NCBI GenBank assembly: GCA_028287445.1
Contig: JAQBPQ010000030.1
Coordinates: 1-64,000 of the forward strand
DNA from: Cohnella sp.
Lineage (GTDB): Bacteria > Bacillota > Bacilli > Paenibacillales > Paenibacillaceae
Length of the DNA stretch: 64,000 nucleotides
Reading direction: 5' to 3'
Shown in pieces: positions 8,780 through 17,719 of this stretch (position 1 is its first letter; each line of letters opens with the position of its first letter). Both the position numbers and the translations under genes were made by a program. Under the pieces are notes generated by a model that worked only from the letters and a program-made list of their open reading frames with translations, ran no database searches and was not told where the DNA came from.

Positions 8780-9292
8780 TCACTCGGGTTTGTACCAGTC
8801 CTGAAGCGCTTCAAGGCGCGGATCGAGCCGCTCTGTGTTGCAGTTGCAGGCTTGTTCATTCCGGTTCGTTCCGCACTCCGGGCACAGGCCTTTGCAGTCT
8901 TCGCTGCAAATCGGCGCGAGAGGCAAATGAACCAACAACTCTTCCTCCATAAAAGGACGCAAATCGATCCGTTCTCCCGTTACCGGCACGAAATCGACGT
9001 CTTCGTCCGGCTCTGGATCCGATTCTTTCATTACTTGAAACTGTTCCTCAAACGGAATGACGAACGGTTCGTCGATCGGGGTCAGGCATCGCGAGCAAAG
9101 CAGACGAAGCTTGCATGAAAGCTCGCCGGTCACTCCGATTCTTCCGTTCAATGCATGTGCCGTTAACCGATATTCCAGCGGACTGAGCGGAATTACATCC
9201 CGCACGTCACGGAACCGCTCCGCCAAATCGAAGGAACCTTGGAACTCCTCCGGCTCACGCCTGGACAGAAGTTCTTGGACATGAAGAAACAT
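8780..9292 (-). CDS. DUF177 / YceD family protein, 23S rRNA accumulation
   Basis: A 170-residue protein of the DUF177 (YceD, YlbN) family, whose members are needed for 23S rRNA accumulation in bacteria and plastids. Seen here: N-terminal MFLHVQELLSRREPEEFQGSFDL, a cysteine pair LRLLCSRCLTPIDEPF near residue 65, and a C-terminal zinc-like cluster CSEDCKGLCPECGTNRNEQACNC. The track ORF begins at 9562, but the ATG at 9292 has GGAGTGAT 5 bases before it and matches the family start, and a consensus promoter sits just upstream. It forms an operon with rpmF. Confidence 0.9.
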   Translation of the reverse strand: MFLHVQELLSRREPEEFQGSFDLAERFRDVRDVIPLSPLEYRLTAHALNGRIGVTGELSCKLRLLCSRCLTPIDEPFVIPFEEQFQVMKESDPEPDEDVDFVPVTGERIDLRPFMEEELLVHLPLAPICSEDCKGLCPECGTNRNEQACNCNTERLDPRLEALQDWYKPE

Positions 9293-9319
9293 AGGGATCA
9301 CTCCAAACAAACAAAAATT

Positions 9320-9349
9320 ATTATATCGGTGCGAGCCGCCTTTTGTCAA
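9320..9349 (-). promoter_or_regulatory. Consensus SigA promoter of yceD–rpmF
   Basis: On the minus strand: TTGACA, an 18-base spacer, TATAAT. Both hexamers are perfect. It lies 28 bases before the DUF177 start codon. Confidence 0.88.
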
Positions 9350-9502
9350 TGTTTGAGAAAGTTTACGTTGGCTAAAGTGTACAGCAAAAGAAACTTTTTG
9401 TACAAATTTCCGCCAACTGCGGTCGCTCATCTCTGACTTTCTTCGAGCGGCCGGCACGTGATATACTCTACCCCAAATCAATCCCACTTCAAGGAGACTG
9501 CC

Positions 9503-10744
9503 ATGCGAACGGTCGGCGTCATTGTAGAATACAACCCGCTTCACAACGGTCATCTCTATCATTTACAACAATCGAAAAAAATAACGGATGCTGACGCGGT
9601 GATCGCGGTCATGAGCGGCCATTTTTTGCAGCGCGGCGAGCCGGCCCTGGCGGACAAATGGGCCCGCACGGAGATGGCCCTGCAGGCCGGATGCGATCTC
9701 GTGCTGGAACTGCCCGTCGCCTATAGCGCACAGCCCGCGCAATGGTTCGCCTACGGGGCGGTTGCCTTGCTGGATGCGACAGGGATCGTGGACGCACTTT
9801 GCTTCGGCAGCGAAAGCGGCGATTTGCAAGCCCTCGACGCCGCGGCCCAGGCCTTGACGGATGAACCCGAGGCGCTGGCGGTACGCTTGTCTTCACTGCT
9901 CAAGGAAGGCCGCCCGTTTCCTTCCGCGTACACGGCCGCCGCTCAACAACTTTTGGCCGCCAGAGGGCACGCCGATCTCGCTTTCACGCTGGAGCAGCCC
10001 AATCATACGCTCGGGCTTCATTATTTGATTGCACTCCGGCAACTGGGAAGTCGGATCGTGCCCTATACGATCTCCCGCGAAAAGTCCGGCTACGGCCAAA
10101 CGGAGATTACCGACGGCGCTATTGCCAGCGCCACGGCCGTTCGTCGGCTGCTCGCGGAATCCGGTTCTTGGGCGCGCCTCACACCGTACGTGCCGGCGTC
10201 AACCCTCGAGATCTTGATCCGGGAAGCCGAGGCCGGACGCGCCCCGTTAGATTGGGAATCCTTTGCCAGACCTCTGTTTCATGAACTGCTGCGGACTGAA
10301 TCCGCGGAGTTGGCCGTATTCGCCGAAGTGACGGAAGGACTGGAGCACCGGATTCGGCGGGCGATTCCGGAATTGAGTCAGTTCAGCGTGGGTGCACTGC
10401 TGGATCGTTTAAAAACCAAACGTTATACACGAACCAAACTGCAGCGGACGCTGCTTCGGATTTTGCTCGGCCACCGCAAAGAGCAGCTCACCCCGGCGAG
10501 ACTGGCCGCCGGAGTTGAATACATCCGCGTACTCGGTTTTAGCTCCAAAGGCCGGGCGCAGCTGCATGAAATGCGAACTCGCGCATCCGTGCCCGTTGTC
10601 ACTAGTGCCGCACGCGGGAACTGGGAGTACCTGAAGATGGATACCCGCGCGTCGGCTGTGTATGCGCTCGCCTTTCGAGACCCGGACTCCGCAGCGGTGA
10701 TCCGCGATTTCACAATGCCGCCCATTCGGCTTGACCCGGAGTAA
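9503..10744 (+). CDS. tmcAL: tRNA(Met) cytidine acetate ligase
   Basis: TmcAL (YlbM) makes N4-acetylcytidine at the wobble base of elongator tRNA-Met, using acetate and ATP. Seen: MRTVGVIVEYNPLHNGHLYHL, the nucleotidyltransferase HxGH-type motif (HNGH) near residue 16, and AVMSGHFLQRGEPALADKWARTEMAL, conserved in the family. The length is 413 residues, as expected. The track starts at 9458; the ATG at 9503 has AAGGAG 7 bases ahead and matches the family start. It diverges from yceD–rpmF, the neighbour relation seen in Bacillus subtilis (ylbM, ylbN, rpmF). Confidence 0.93.
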   Translation: MRTVGVIVEYNPLHNGHLYHLQQSKKITDADAVIAVMSGHFLQRGEPALADKWARTEMALQAGCDLVLELPVAYSAQPAQWFAYGAVALLDATGIVDALCFGSESGDLQALDAAAQALTDEPEALAVRLSSLLKEGRPFPSAYTAAAQQLLAARGHADLAFTLEQPNHTLGLHYLIALRQLGSRIVPYTISREKSGYGQTEITDGAIASATAVRRLLAESGSWARLTPYVPASTLEILIREAEAGRAPLDWESFARPLFHELLRTESAELAVFAEVTEGLEHRIRRAIPELSQFSVGALLDRLKTKRYTRTKLQRTLLRILLGHRKEQLTPARLAAGVEYIRVLGFSSKGRAQLHEMRTRASVPVVTSAARGNWEYLKMDTRASAVYALAFRDPDSAAVIRDFTMPPIRLDPE

Positions 10745-10993
10745 CCGTGCAAGACCCTCCCCATTACTCCCCCTCAACTACCAGACTAGCAGTCAGAGTA
10801 GATCAGAGCCAAAGTGGGGTTCTGCAACCTCGAAAAACGGTTATAGTGTGCGTTTCACTCTGATTTTGGCCTGCACCTTCCTACACTGCGGTTGCAGTGA
10901 GCCTACCCGCCGCCGGCACTTGGACAAGAAGGTCTAACCATGTACATCATGGCGTAGACATGGTAGGGAGTCCAGGCAAGGGGGAACCGGAAC

Positions 10994-12250
10994 ATGTCGG
11001 AACGATCGCGCCGAAACTGGCCGGTTTTGATGTCCGTAGCGCTAGGCGGTGCGGCGCTGTTTGTCGTGATCGGCATCGTCAAATCGCCCGGAGAAGTGTT
11101 CCGGGCTTCTTTGTCCGGGCTGGAGATTTGGTGGCAGCAGGTGTTCCCCGGATTGGTGCCTCCGCTCATTCTCGCGGAATTGTTTGCCGCGTCCGGATTG
11201 CTTCACGGGTTATCGACGCTGGCCGAGCCGCTGATGCGCAGCTGGTTTCGCCTGCCCGGCGCCGCCGGCTGGGCCCTGGCATTCGGCTGGGCCGCAGGCG
11301 TTCCGGCCGGTGCCAAAGAAACGGCACGCTTGCGGGATGCCGGGTTCATCCGCAACGAGGATACGAACACGCTGCTGCTTATCTCCCACGTGCCGAACCC
11401 GTTTCTCGTCGTCGTCATCGTGGGCAGCGGTTTTTTACAGTCCCCGCCGCTCGGCTGGGCGGTGGCCGCCGGTTTGTGGCTCTCGGCGGTCGCCACCGGA
11501 ATCGTATGGTCCCGCTTCGCGAGATCCGCCGGCCCTCAAATCCCGGCCTTGCCACGCCGTACCATGATCAAGAGAGCGTTTCAAGCGGCCGGCGAGGCCC
11601 GCCAAGCTGACGGCAGGCCGCTCGGCAAGCAGCTGGCCGACGCCGTCACGCATGCCGTAGGAACCCTCATGACCGTCGGAGGGCTCATGATGATGGCATG
11701 CGTCGTCATTCGTCTTCTTCAGCTTACCTTCCCGGCAGCGGACGCCTGGCTCGCGGTTCCCGGAATATATGAAATGCATTTGGGCGCCTATCAAAACGGA
11801 CGCTCTCCCCTGTTCGAGTCTGCTCCTGCGCAGGCGGCGGCCCTCTTAGCGGCGGCTCTGGCATGGACGGGCTGGAGCGGACTGCTGCAAGCCCGAGCGG
11901 TTTTCGGCACGGCCTTCCGTTTCCCATGGGGGAATTTGATTGCCGGCAAACTGCTGCATGCGGCTTTGGCGTTGCTCTTCACGCTTCCGCTTGCCAAAGT
12001 TTTCGCCTCCGCAGCCTCCGGCTTCCACAGCTCCCCTCTCCCGCTTCTTCCACACGGGTGGTCGGCCTCGGACGTCATGACCGCGCACACGCAAGGTTAC
12101 GCTTGGAGCGGCTGGCGTCAATGGCCCGACATCTGGCTGGCCGGCCTGTCCAGCTCGGCCGTGTTCCTTGTCCTTGCGTTGCTCGCTGCCGTCATTCGGC
12201 CCAAGCCGCCTCGCCGCGATCACGATTCCACTCCGCCGCTGGCGCCGTAA
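10994..12250 (+). CDS. ylbJ: Sporulation integral membrane protein YlbJ
   Basis: YlbJ is a nucleoside-recognition (Gate) domain membrane protein required for spore cortex formation in Bacillus subtilis under SigE. Here it is 418 residues with about eight hydrophobic segments, for example SVALGGAALFVVIGIV, VFPGLVPPLILAELFAASG and GTLMTVGGLMMMACVVIRLL, and the conserved GWAAGVPAGAKETARLRDAG loop near residue 100. AGGGGG precedes the ATG. The 249-base gap after tmcAL has no clear promoter; it holds a small CACTGC-GGTT-GCAGTG hairpin near 10880. Converges on coaD. Transport substrate unknown. Confidence 0.9.
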   Translation: MSERSRRNWPVLMSVALGGAALFVVIGIVKSPGEVFRASLSGLEIWWQQVFPGLVPPLILAELFAASGLLHGLSTLAEPLMRSWFRLPGAAGWALAFGWAAGVPAGAKETARLRDAGFIRNEDTNTLLLISHVPNPFLVVVIVGSGFLQSPPLGWAVAAGLWLSAVATGIVWSRFARSAGPQIPALPRRTMIKRAFQAAGEARQADGRPLGKQLADAVTHAVGTLMTVGGLMMMACVVIRLLQLTFPAADAWLAVPGIYEMHLGAYQNGRSPLFESAPAQAAALLAAALAWTGWSGLLQARAVFGTAFRFPWGNLIAGKLLHAALALLFTLPLAKVFASAASGFHSSPLPLLPHGWSASDVMTAHTQGYAWSGWRQWPDIWLAGLSSSAVFLVLALLAAVIRPKPPRRDHDSTPPLAP

Positions 12251-12251
12251 A

Positions 12252-13402
<1,151 letters not shown>

Positions 13403-13536
13403 ACGTTCATCCCCTGGCTGTATTCCTGATGCGGACACCCGCTTGGTTCTCAGGTTTAACTGGTGCTATGTTACCACATTCCGGATAGTTGCAAAAGCAT
13501 TCGCCTGTCCAACCGGAACAATAAACAAAATAAATC

Positions 13537-13560
13537 GACCCCCGTCTCGCGACGAGGGTC
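13537..13560 (-). terminator. Orphan terminator-like hairpin upstream of rsmD
   Basis: GACCCTCGTC-GCGA-GACGGGGGTC (9 of 10 pairs) is followed on the minus strand by GATTTATTTTGTTTATTG. No minus-strand gene precedes it before the ccdC-like gene on the other strand. The 382-base gap 13403–13784 otherwise holds a plus-strand promoter for the ccdC-like gene and no convincing ORF. Confidence 0.5.
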
Positions 13561-13721
13561 TTCATGGGAGAGGAGAAACCGGACGAAGAGCTTATGGGGA
13601 AACGTAAGTCTTCTCCGCGGTTGTCCCCGGCACCTCTCGGCACCGGTACTATCATGGTGCACGGAACGCACGAAAAATATACACTTTCCGGGAAAAAATT
13701 CCGTCATCCTCGTAATCGGCG

Positions 13722-13750
13722 TTACATTTTCGCAAATATCGCGTTAAAAT
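13722..13750 (+). promoter_or_regulatory. Promoter of the ccdC-like gene
   Basis: TTACAT, 17 bases, TAAAAT, followed 20 bases later by AAAGGAGGA and the ATG at 13785. Confidence 0.6.
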
Positions 13751-13784
13751 GAGGGAACCCCAGCCCGAAAGGAGGACTTCTCGC

Positions 13785-14306
13785 ATGCAACACATCGGAC
13801 AAGCCGCGATTCCCGTCGTCCTGATTCTTTTCATCGTCTACCGACGAATCCGGAGAACCGTCGGATCTCAACCGTTTCAACCCCGTAAGCTCAAGATGCG
13901 CGTGGGCATCTTCATCGCCGTCGGACTGCTGCTGCTTGCCACCGGATTTCTGCATCCGATCTTGTGGGCCGCCGATGCGGCAGGCTTGATCGTGGGCAGC
14001 GCGCTGGCATGGTTTGCGATCCGTCACAACCAATTTGAATGGCGGGAGAGCAACCTGTACTATCGAACGCATACCGCGATTCAAGCCATTGTGGTTGCGT
14101 TGTTTGTCGGGAGGATCGCCTACCGGTTTCTGTTTGTCGGCCAGCAAATGTCAAACGCCGCAGACAATCAAGCCCAGATGCAATCCTACACCCGCGATCC
14201 TTGGACGGCCGCCGTCTTTTTCGTTTTGATCGCATTTTATATCGGTTATTACTCCTACATTCTTCGCAAAGGACAACTTTCAGCATCAAATGCGCTGCTC
14301 CGATAA
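13785..14306 (+). CDS. CcdC-like membrane protein (DUF1453)
   Basis: A 173-residue membrane protein resembling Bacillus subtilis CcdC, whose gene lies near cytochrome c biogenesis genes but whose job is unclear. Hydrophobic segments: AAIPVVLILFIVY (N-terminus), VGIFIAVGLLLLATGFL, AAGLIVGSALAWFAI, IQAIVVALFVGRIAYRF, and AAVFFVLIAFYIGYYSYIL, with the polar stretch RHNQFEWRESNLYYRTH conserved in the family. The ATG at 13785 has AAAGGAGGA before it; the track start at 13749 is upstream. It converges on the thiamine ABC operon with only 13 bases between stops and no visible terminator. Confidence 0.78.
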   Translation: MQHIGQAAIPVVLILFIVYRRIRRTVGSQPFQPRKLKMRVGIFIAVGLLLLATGFLHPILWAADAAGLIVGSALAWFAIRHNQFEWRESNLYYRTHTAIQAIVVALFVGRIAYRFLFVGQQMSNAADNQAQMQSYTRDPWTAAVFFVLIAFYIGYYSYILRKGQLSASNALLR

Positions 14307-14319
14307 GCTTGAAAATCCG

Positions 14320-15090
14320 TCACCCTTGTTCGAGCAGCGCCATAATTTCCTGCTTCAACGCCGTGAAAGCCGGTTCCGTCCATACATCCGCGCGCCGCGG
14401 CCGCTCGAACGGCACCGTGATCTCCCGCATCACCTGCGCCGGAGCCGGAGACAAAACGTAAATCCGGTCGGACAGCGTCAACGCTTCCTCGATGCTGTGG
14501 GTGACGAACAGCACGGAACGGCGCTGCGTTTCCCAGAGCTGAAGCAGCCATTTTTGCATATCGGTGCGCGTAAGCGCGTCGAGCGCGGCGAACGGCTCGT
14601 CCAGGCACATGACATCTCGCGGCATCAGCAGCGCACGAAGAAAAGATACCCGCTGCTGCATGCCGCCGGACAACACGCGCGGGTATTCGTTGCCGACCGA
14701 ATCAAGCCCGATTCTCCGCAGCCATTCTTGTGTCGTCGTGCGTGCTTCTTGCCGTGAGACTCCGGCGATTTCCAGCGCGGAGACAATATTGTCCCGCGCA
14801 TTCATCCACGGGAAAAGCGAGGCTTGCTGAGGCATGTAGCTGATCAGCCCTCGCATACCGGTGACGACACGACCGCCGATGGACACTTGCCCCTCGTCGG
14901 GAACTTCCACGCCGCCGATCAGCCTAAACAAGGTCGATTTGCCGCTTCCGGAAGGGCCGATGAGCGTGACGAACTCGCCTTCGTGCACCCGGATGGAAAC
15001 ACCGTCCAAGACGGGGAAGGTTTTTCGATCGCGCACGTAGCTTTTCGATATGCCCCTGAGCTCCAATTGGACTTTGCTGTCGAGGTTCAT
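14320..15090 (-). CDS. thiZ: ABC transporter ATP-binding protein, thiamine precursor uptake
   Basis: ATPase subunit of an HMP/pyrimidine-precursor importer of the ThiXYZ type. Motifs in 256 residues: Walker A GPSGSGKST near residue 43, Q-loop region SYMPQQASLFPW, signature LSGGMQQRVSF near 142, Walker B VMCLDEPFAALD near 165, and the switch histidine in FVTHSIEEAL near 198. It overlaps the permease gene by 4 bases and is last in a four-gene operon controlled by a TPP riboswitch. Sequence alone resembles nitrate/taurine-type ATPases; the substrate call rests on the operon and riboswitch. Confidence 0.88.
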   Translation of the reverse strand: MNLDSKVQLELRGISKSYVRDRKTFPVLDGVSIRVHEGEFVTLIGPSGSGKSTLFRLIGGVEVPDEGQVSIGGRVVTGMRGLISYMPQQASLFPWMNARDNIVSALEIAGVSRQEARTTTQEWLRRIGLDSVGNEYPRVLSGGMQQRVSFLRALLMPRDVMCLDEPFAALDALTRTDMQKWLLQLWETQRRSVLFVTHSIEEALTLSDRIYVLSPAPAQVMREITVPFERPRRADVWTEPAFTALKQEIMALLEQG

Positions 15091-15872
15091 CTTTTTTCAC
15101 CTGGCCTCAGCGGCTGGGATTGAGGCCGCCAATACACGACCCATTTCTCCAGCAGCACCGCAATACCGTACAACACCAGGCACATGGTCACAATGCAGAT
15201 GACTGCAGCGAATACGGCGGACGTATCGTAGCCCTTGAACTTGAGGACCAGATAATAGCCGATGCCTTTGCTCGCACCGAGCCACTCCGCGACAATCGCC
15301 GACGTCACGCTGTAGGTCACGGTGATTTTTAAGCCCGAAAATAGAAACGGCAGCGATGCCGGAATTTCAAGCCGGCGCAAAATCTGCCACTTGGAAGCGC
15401 CGATCATGGCCAAATATTCGCGCAAATACGGCTCTGCCCGCCCAAGCCCGGCCAACATTGACCAGGCTATGGGGAAAAAGCAGACGAGCGTGAGCAAAAT
15501 TAATTTGGGTTCGAGACCGAACCCGAACCAGATCATCAGCAGTGGACCCAGCGCAATCAATGGCACGTTCTGCGAGGCAATCACAAAAGGCGATATCGCC
15601 GACCGGACGACCGGCAGCAGATGAAGCATAATCGCCAACGCGACCCCCGCCGCCAGGCCGATCCCCACGCCTGACGCGGCGAGCTGGAGCGTTGCGGCGA
15701 GATGCTTCATCAACAGGCCCGATTCTTCCTTCATCCGCATGGCGATTCGCACCGGACTCGGGAGCGTCCAAGGATCAATCGCGAACACGGCGCAGCTTGC
15801 CTGCCAGAGTGCCAAGAAAACAGCGAAGGAAACGGCGGGAGGCCATACCCGCCACCAAACTTTATTTCCCAT
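15087..15872 (-). CDS. thiX: ABC transporter permease, thiamine precursor uptake
   Basis: Membrane subunit of the same importer. It has 261 residues with about six hydrophobic segments (AVSFAVFLALWQASCAVF, LQLAASGVGIGLAAGVALAIML and others) and the binding-protein-dependent permease EAA-like loop LAMIGASKWQILRRLEIPASLPFLFSGLK near residues 155–185, which docks on the ATPase. It overlaps both neighbours (11 bases with the upstream thiamine-binding protein gene, 4 bases with the ATPase gene), which indicates tight translational coupling. Confidence 0.88.
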   Translation of the reverse strand: MGNKVWWRVWPPAVSFAVFLALWQASCAVFAIDPWTLPSPVRIAMRMKEESGLLMKHLAATLQLAASGVGIGLAAGVALAIMLHLLPVVRSAISPFVIASQNVPLIALGPLLMIWFGFGLEPKLILLTLVCFFPIAWSMLAGLGRAEPYLREYLAMIGASKWQILRRLEIPASLPFLFSGLKITVTYSVTSAIVAEWLGASKGIGYYLVLKFKGYDTSAVFAAVICIVTMCLVLYGIAVLLEKWVVYWRPQSQPLRPGEKR

Positions 15873-16170
15873 CGGGATATTTCTCTAGCAGCCGCTCTAT
15901 CGACGCATGCGGGCCGCCCACCAGAAGTTTGACCTGCGACATGACCGACGGACTCCCCATCTCGAACATCGCTTCATTCATCTTCTTCAGTACGTCGAGC
16001 AGCTCGTCGAACTCACCCTCCATCGTCGTTTCTAGAGGTCCGACACGGTAATTTACGCCGGATTCCTTAATGATCGCGATGGCACGGTCCACGTAAGGAA
16101 TGACGTCCTCCCCGCCGTTCGTCTTCGGAATAATCTGCACGCTCAGTAACGCTTGCGCCATTGTCGACAT
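15862..16170 (-). CDS. Thiamine-binding protein, YqgV/MTH1187 (DUF77) family
   Basis: A 102-residue ferredoxin-like-fold protein of the COG0011 family. Members bind thiamine or related pyrimidines and resemble half of Bacillus subtilis YkoF. Seen: QALLSVQIIPKTNGGEDVIPYVDRAIAIIKESGVNYRVGPLETTMEGEFDELL, with the conserved GPLETTMEGE stretch. There is no signal peptide, so it is cytoplasmic and may buffer or hand over the imported substrate. It lies between the lipoprotein and permease genes under the TPP riboswitch, which supports a thiamine role. Confidence 0.85.
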   Translation of the reverse strand: MSTMAQALLSVQIIPKTNGGEDVIPYVDRAIAIIKESGVNYRVGPLETTMEGEFDELLDVLKKMNEAMFEMGSPSVMSQVKLLVGGPHASIERLLEKYPDGK

Positions 16171-16197
16171 CCCCTCTCACCGGCTCAGCCGGCCGTA

Positions 16198-17274
16198 TCA
16201 TTTCGGCAAAAATTCGTTCGTAAACATCTTGTCGAAATCGAGTTTTTTCTTCATGATGCCATGGCTCGTCATCCAGTCCGCGTACCCTTCCCATACTGCT
16301 TTCTTTTGCTCGCCCCAACGCGGCGCATCGTCCTGGTATCTCGGGCTCAGCCATTTTTGGCTGGCGCGTACAAGGTCCGCATTCAATTCCGGAACCGCCT
16401 TGATCAGGACATTCGCAGCTTCATCGGGATGGTCGATGGCGAACTTGTATCCTTCCGCAGCCCCCTCCGTGAAGGCGCGGACGACATCCGGCTTGTCACG
16501 AATCATTTTTTCGCTTGTCATGAGGAGCGGTGTGTAATAATCGAGCCGTTTGTCGTAATCCTTCATCCAAACCATGTTCAGCGCTTCCTTGCGGGTTTCC
16601 GCGTCCACGCCCGTCCATGCGTAATAAATCCACGCGAAGTCGATGTCCCGCTTGACGGCGGTGAAGTAGTCCGCGGTACCGATGTTGACGATTTTGACTT
16701 TGGAGGGATCGGCTCCACTCTCCTTCATGAGCGTCTCAATAACGGCCTGCTCCACCGGCGAACCCCATCCACCGTAGGTTTTGCCGGCGAAATCCTTAGG
16801 CGACTTGATGTTCTTGGCCACCGGCGAAGCAAAGCCCGATGTATTATGCTGGATGATCGCCGCAAGCGACACGAGCGGCACGCCGTTTTCTCTCCCCAGC
16901 GTCATGTCCTCTTGAGCGCCGACTCCGAATTGCGCCGCGCCGCTCGCCACCATTTGGCTTGCGCCGGTATCCGGCGGCTGCACGATCTCCACCTTCAGCC
17001 CGCGTTTCTCCCAAAAGCCTTGATCCCGCGCGACATACAGACCGGTATGGTTCGTATTCGGCGTCCAGTCGAGAACGACCTTCACTTCGGTCAGCGGCTT
17101 GCCCGCTTCCGGTGATGCGGATGATGAGGCCGATGTGGCAGATGCAGATGCAACCGGAGTTGACGGAGACGCTGCTCCGTTCACGTTGTTTTTGTTTCCG
17201 CAGCCCGTCAGCAGAAGCAATCCCGCCAATACCGCCACGCCCATGCTTTTCCAACCCTTGATTCCTGCTTCCAT
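16198..17274 (-). CDS. thiY: ABC transporter substrate-binding lipoprotein, NMT1/THI5-like
   Basis: Extracellular binding protein for a thiamine pyrimidine precursor (HMP or formylaminopyrimidine in characterised ThiY). 358 residues: signal peptide with lipobox LLLLTGCGNKN (Cys near residue 26), a Ser/Ala-rich linker (PSTPVASASATSASSSASPEAG), then the NMT1/THI5 fold beginning VKVVLDWTPNTNHTGLYVARDQGFWEKRGLKVEIVQPPD and containing YGGWGSPVEQAVIETLMKESG. First gene of the operon, behind a TPP riboswitch with a terminator, so expression should fall when thiamine pyrophosphate is plentiful. Confidence 0.92.
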   Translation of the reverse strand: MEAGIKGWKSMGVAVLAGLLLLTGCGNKNNVNGAASPSTPVASASATSASSSASPEAGKPLTEVKVVLDWTPNTNHTGLYVARDQGFWEKRGLKVEIVQPPDTGASQMVASGAAQFGVGAQEDMTLGRENGVPLVSLAAIIQHNTSGFASPVAKNIKSPKDFAGKTYGGWGSPVEQAVIETLMKESGADPSKVKIVNIGTADYFTAVKRDIDFAWIYYAWTGVDAETRKEALNMVWMKDYDKRLDYYTPLLMTSEKMIRDKPDVVRAFTEGAAEGYKFAIDHPDEAANVLIKAVPELNADLVRASQKWLSPRYQDDAPRWGEQKKAVWEGYADWMTSHGIMKKKLDFDKMFTNEFLPK

Positions 17275-17337
17275 GTTTCTCTCCCTCTCTTGTCCGCATT
17301 CGATGATGCGTCATGGCGAAGAGGTCCGCTTCAACAC

Positions 17338-17366
17338 AAAAACGCCCCCCGATTCCGGAGGGCGTT
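17338..17366 (-). terminator. Terminator of the TPP riboswitch expression platform
   Basis: On the minus strand, AACGCCCTCC-GGAATC-GGGGGGCGTT is followed by TTTTTG. It lies between the riboswitch aptamer and thiY, so it is the likely off-switch stem. Confidence 0.88.
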
Positions 17367-17410
17367 CATTAAATATGAACGTATGCGCAAGCGATCATAC
17401 GACCGTCGCG

Positions 17411-17508
17411 CTCCCGCCTTCCTACGCTGGTACTAACCAGATCAGGTATAAGGGTCTGCATCATAGGGATGCACTCTCAGCCGGCCGCATGTCCAGCTCC
17501 CCCGGGGC
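17411..17508 (-). ncRNA. TPP riboswitch (THI element)
   Basis: The minus strand carries the conserved aptamer parts in order: CCCCGGGGGAGC, GGCTGAGAGTGCATCC, GACCCTTATACCTGATCTGG, TTAGTACCAGCGTAGGAA. The CUGAGA and ACCUGAUCUGG boxes are diagnostic for thiamine pyrophosphate sensing. It stands in the leader of the thiY–thiamine-binding–thiX–thiZ operon and is followed by an intrinsic terminator. With these elements the 445-base gap 17275–17719 is largely accounted for. Confidence 0.97.
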
Positions 17509-17544
17509 TTATGGAATTGTCGAAACCTTCTTCGTTCCCCCCTT

Positions 17545-17572
17545 ATTATAGCAAACGCGCCGGCGATGTCTA
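17545..17572 (-). promoter_or_regulatory. SigA promoter of the thiamine transport operon
   Basis: On the minus strand: TAGACA, 16 bases, TATAAT, located about 40 bases upstream of the TPP aptamer. Confidence 0.8.
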
Positions 17573-17651
17573 CCCGTTTGTTGGGCGCTCCGTCGCAGAT
17601 GGCGAACACCTGTCGCAGCCGAAAAACGGACAAACCGGAATAAATTGACCC

Positions 17652-17681
17652 TTGTATGGGAACAACTGTTCGTAGTATCAT
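17652..17681 (+). promoter_or_regulatory. Promoter of uvrX
   Basis: TTGTAT, 18 bases, TATCAT on the plus strand, with the LexA box lying in the spacer. A TTGACC at 17645 is an alternative -35 but would be too far from the -10. Confidence 0.5.
17659..17672 (+). promoter_or_regulatory. LexA (SOS) box upstream of uvrX
   Basis: GGAACAACTGTTCG matches the Gram-positive LexA/DinR consensus CGAAC-N4-GTTCG at all but the first base. It lies 48 bases before the uvrX start, between the promoter hexamers, where LexA would block RNA polymerase. Confidence 0.82.
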
Positions 17682-17719
17682 TTGAGAACGGACATTCCCA
17701 TACAGGAGGCGGCGGACAC

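Noticed and set aside
13471-13707. 78-residue minus-strand ORF (MTEFFPGKCIFFVRS...)
   Set aside because: No ribosome binding site or recognisable family, and it runs through the orphan hairpin; more likely chance, although a small RNA there remains possible.
13561-13784. Possible T-box, c-di-GMP or c-di-AMP riboswitch in the ccdC/rsmD gap
   Set aside because: I looked for the T-box AGGGTGG-ACCGCG motif and the other conserved cores and found none.
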